A DNA stretch of 64,000 nt from Nitrosomonas sp. (GTDB taxonomy: Bacteria > Pseudomonadota > Gammaproteobacteria > Burkholderiales > Nitrosomonadaceae), in the NCBI GenBank assembly GCA_019745325.1, contig JAIETK010000018.1, forward strand, positions 1 to 64,000. The letters run 5' to 3'. The position numbers and the translations under genes are program-made. Shown piece by piece: positions 63,614 to 64,000 of this stretch. How positions within the stretch are numbered: position 1 is the stretch's first letter; every line of letters starts with the position of its first letter. A model generated the notes under the pieces. The model saw only the letters and a list, made by a program, of their open reading frames with translations. It was not told where the DNA came from and searched no databases.

Positions 63614-64000
63614 ATGAACGATCAGCATCCAGGACTCGAAGAATTCACCGGCGCGCAGCCGTTGCCGTCTTTTTGGCAAGCGGCCGCGTGTTTCGGCGGT
63701 GTGTTATTGCTGATCTCGCTCGGTTTGTTTGTGTTTCAGATCAGTTTGCACGCGCTGATTTTCCTGGCGCTGGTTTGGGCCGGTTTGCACACGCGCAGCC
63801 TGGGTTATTCGTTCGCCGCCATTCGCGGCATGATGAACGACGGCATCACTAAAGCGTTACCGGCGATTTACATTTTCATGCTGATCGGCATGGCGATCGC
63901 CAGTTTCATGCACAGCGGCACCATTGCGACTTTGTTGTATGTCGGACTGGATTGGCTTAGTCCCGGTATTTTCCTGGCGGCCGGGTTTGTATTGTGCAGC
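63614..64000 (+). CDS. nhaC: NhaC-family Na+/H+ antiporter, N-terminal part (partial)
   Basis: The frame is open to the right edge (129 codons seen). The start, MNDQHPGLEEF, lies 8 bp after msrB. Four membrane segments are visible, with the family stretch IRGMMNDGITKALPAIYIFM and then LIGMAIASFMHSGTIATL. It should exchange Na+ for H+ across the inner membrane. The 3' end is outside the window. Confidence 0.8.
   Translation, partial: MNDQHPGLEEFTGAQPLPSFWQAAACFGGVLLLISLGLFVFQISLHALIFLALVWAGLHTRSLGYSFAAIRGMMNDGITKALPAIYIFMLIGMAIASFMHSGTIATLLYVGLDWLSPGIFLAAGFVLCS

Overview
The window comes from an ammonia-oxidising betaproteobacterium, most likely Nitrosomonas or a close relative. The left edge holds the first 25 codons of a gene whose product matches the start of Nitrosomonas AmoC (ammonia monooxygenase subunit C). 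The housekeeping genes (prfC, aroE, tonB, secA, petABC, sspAB) are of betaproteobacterial type. Family names below come from reading the proteins and from memory; no database search was possible.

Layout. 1-26.7 kb is ordinary chromosome: amoC (minus strand, partial); a phosphate-regulated porin with a Pho box, followed by a PstS-like binding protein; an OppC-type permease and a double ABC ATPase; prfC; a secreted phosphoesterase; yicC; a leftward block of an RNB exonuclease, tonB, aroE and mgtE; a TPR lipoprotein and a Kazal inhibitor; a DUF721 gene, an M23 peptidase and secA; the bc1 complex petABC; and sspA-sspB. A tRNA-Thr(TGT) gene follows.

26.75-35.34 kb is an integrative element in the 3' end of tRNA-Thr. 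It is bounded by exact 47-bp direct repeats. It carries a tyrosine integrase, arm-type site candidates at both ends, a small winged-helix or excisionase-like protein, a CHC2 zinc-finger primase piece, a DUF3987-type primase/helicase, and cargo of unknown function (a helical DUF5677-like protein, a CxxC/HNH-like protein and a 34-residue peptide). A decayed IS481-type transposase lies to its right.

36.4-61.5 kb is a complete-looking extracellular contractile injection system (eCIS; Afp/PVC relatives) on the plus strand. In order it has an AAA+ ATPase, a 1071-residue putative effector with a C-terminal PD-(D/E)XK-like signature, cap, sheath, tube, a small zinc-ribbon protein, an assembly protein, a LysM protein, a spike split into two genes, a PAAR tip, gp25, two J-type baseplate proteins, a fibre-like protein with HxH motifs, a tail protein I with propeller and PA14 domains, and two further fibre-like proteins, one with a collagen-type repeat. 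No conventional tape-measure gene is visible.

The most striking signal is at the 3' end of the small zinc-ribbon gene (45388-45753). A slippery G_GGG_GGG heptamer lies in the correct phase. It is followed after 4 nt by a 14-bp stem-loop with one mismatch. The -1 frame then opens into 51 conserved-looking codons that have no start codon of their own. This has the architecture of the programmed -1 frameshift in tail-assembly chaperone genes of phages such as lambda (G/GT) and P2 (E/E'), here inside an eCIS operon.

61.9-64 kb returns to ordinary chromosome: a TrmA-family RNA methyltransferase, msrB, and the start of an NhaC-type antiporter.
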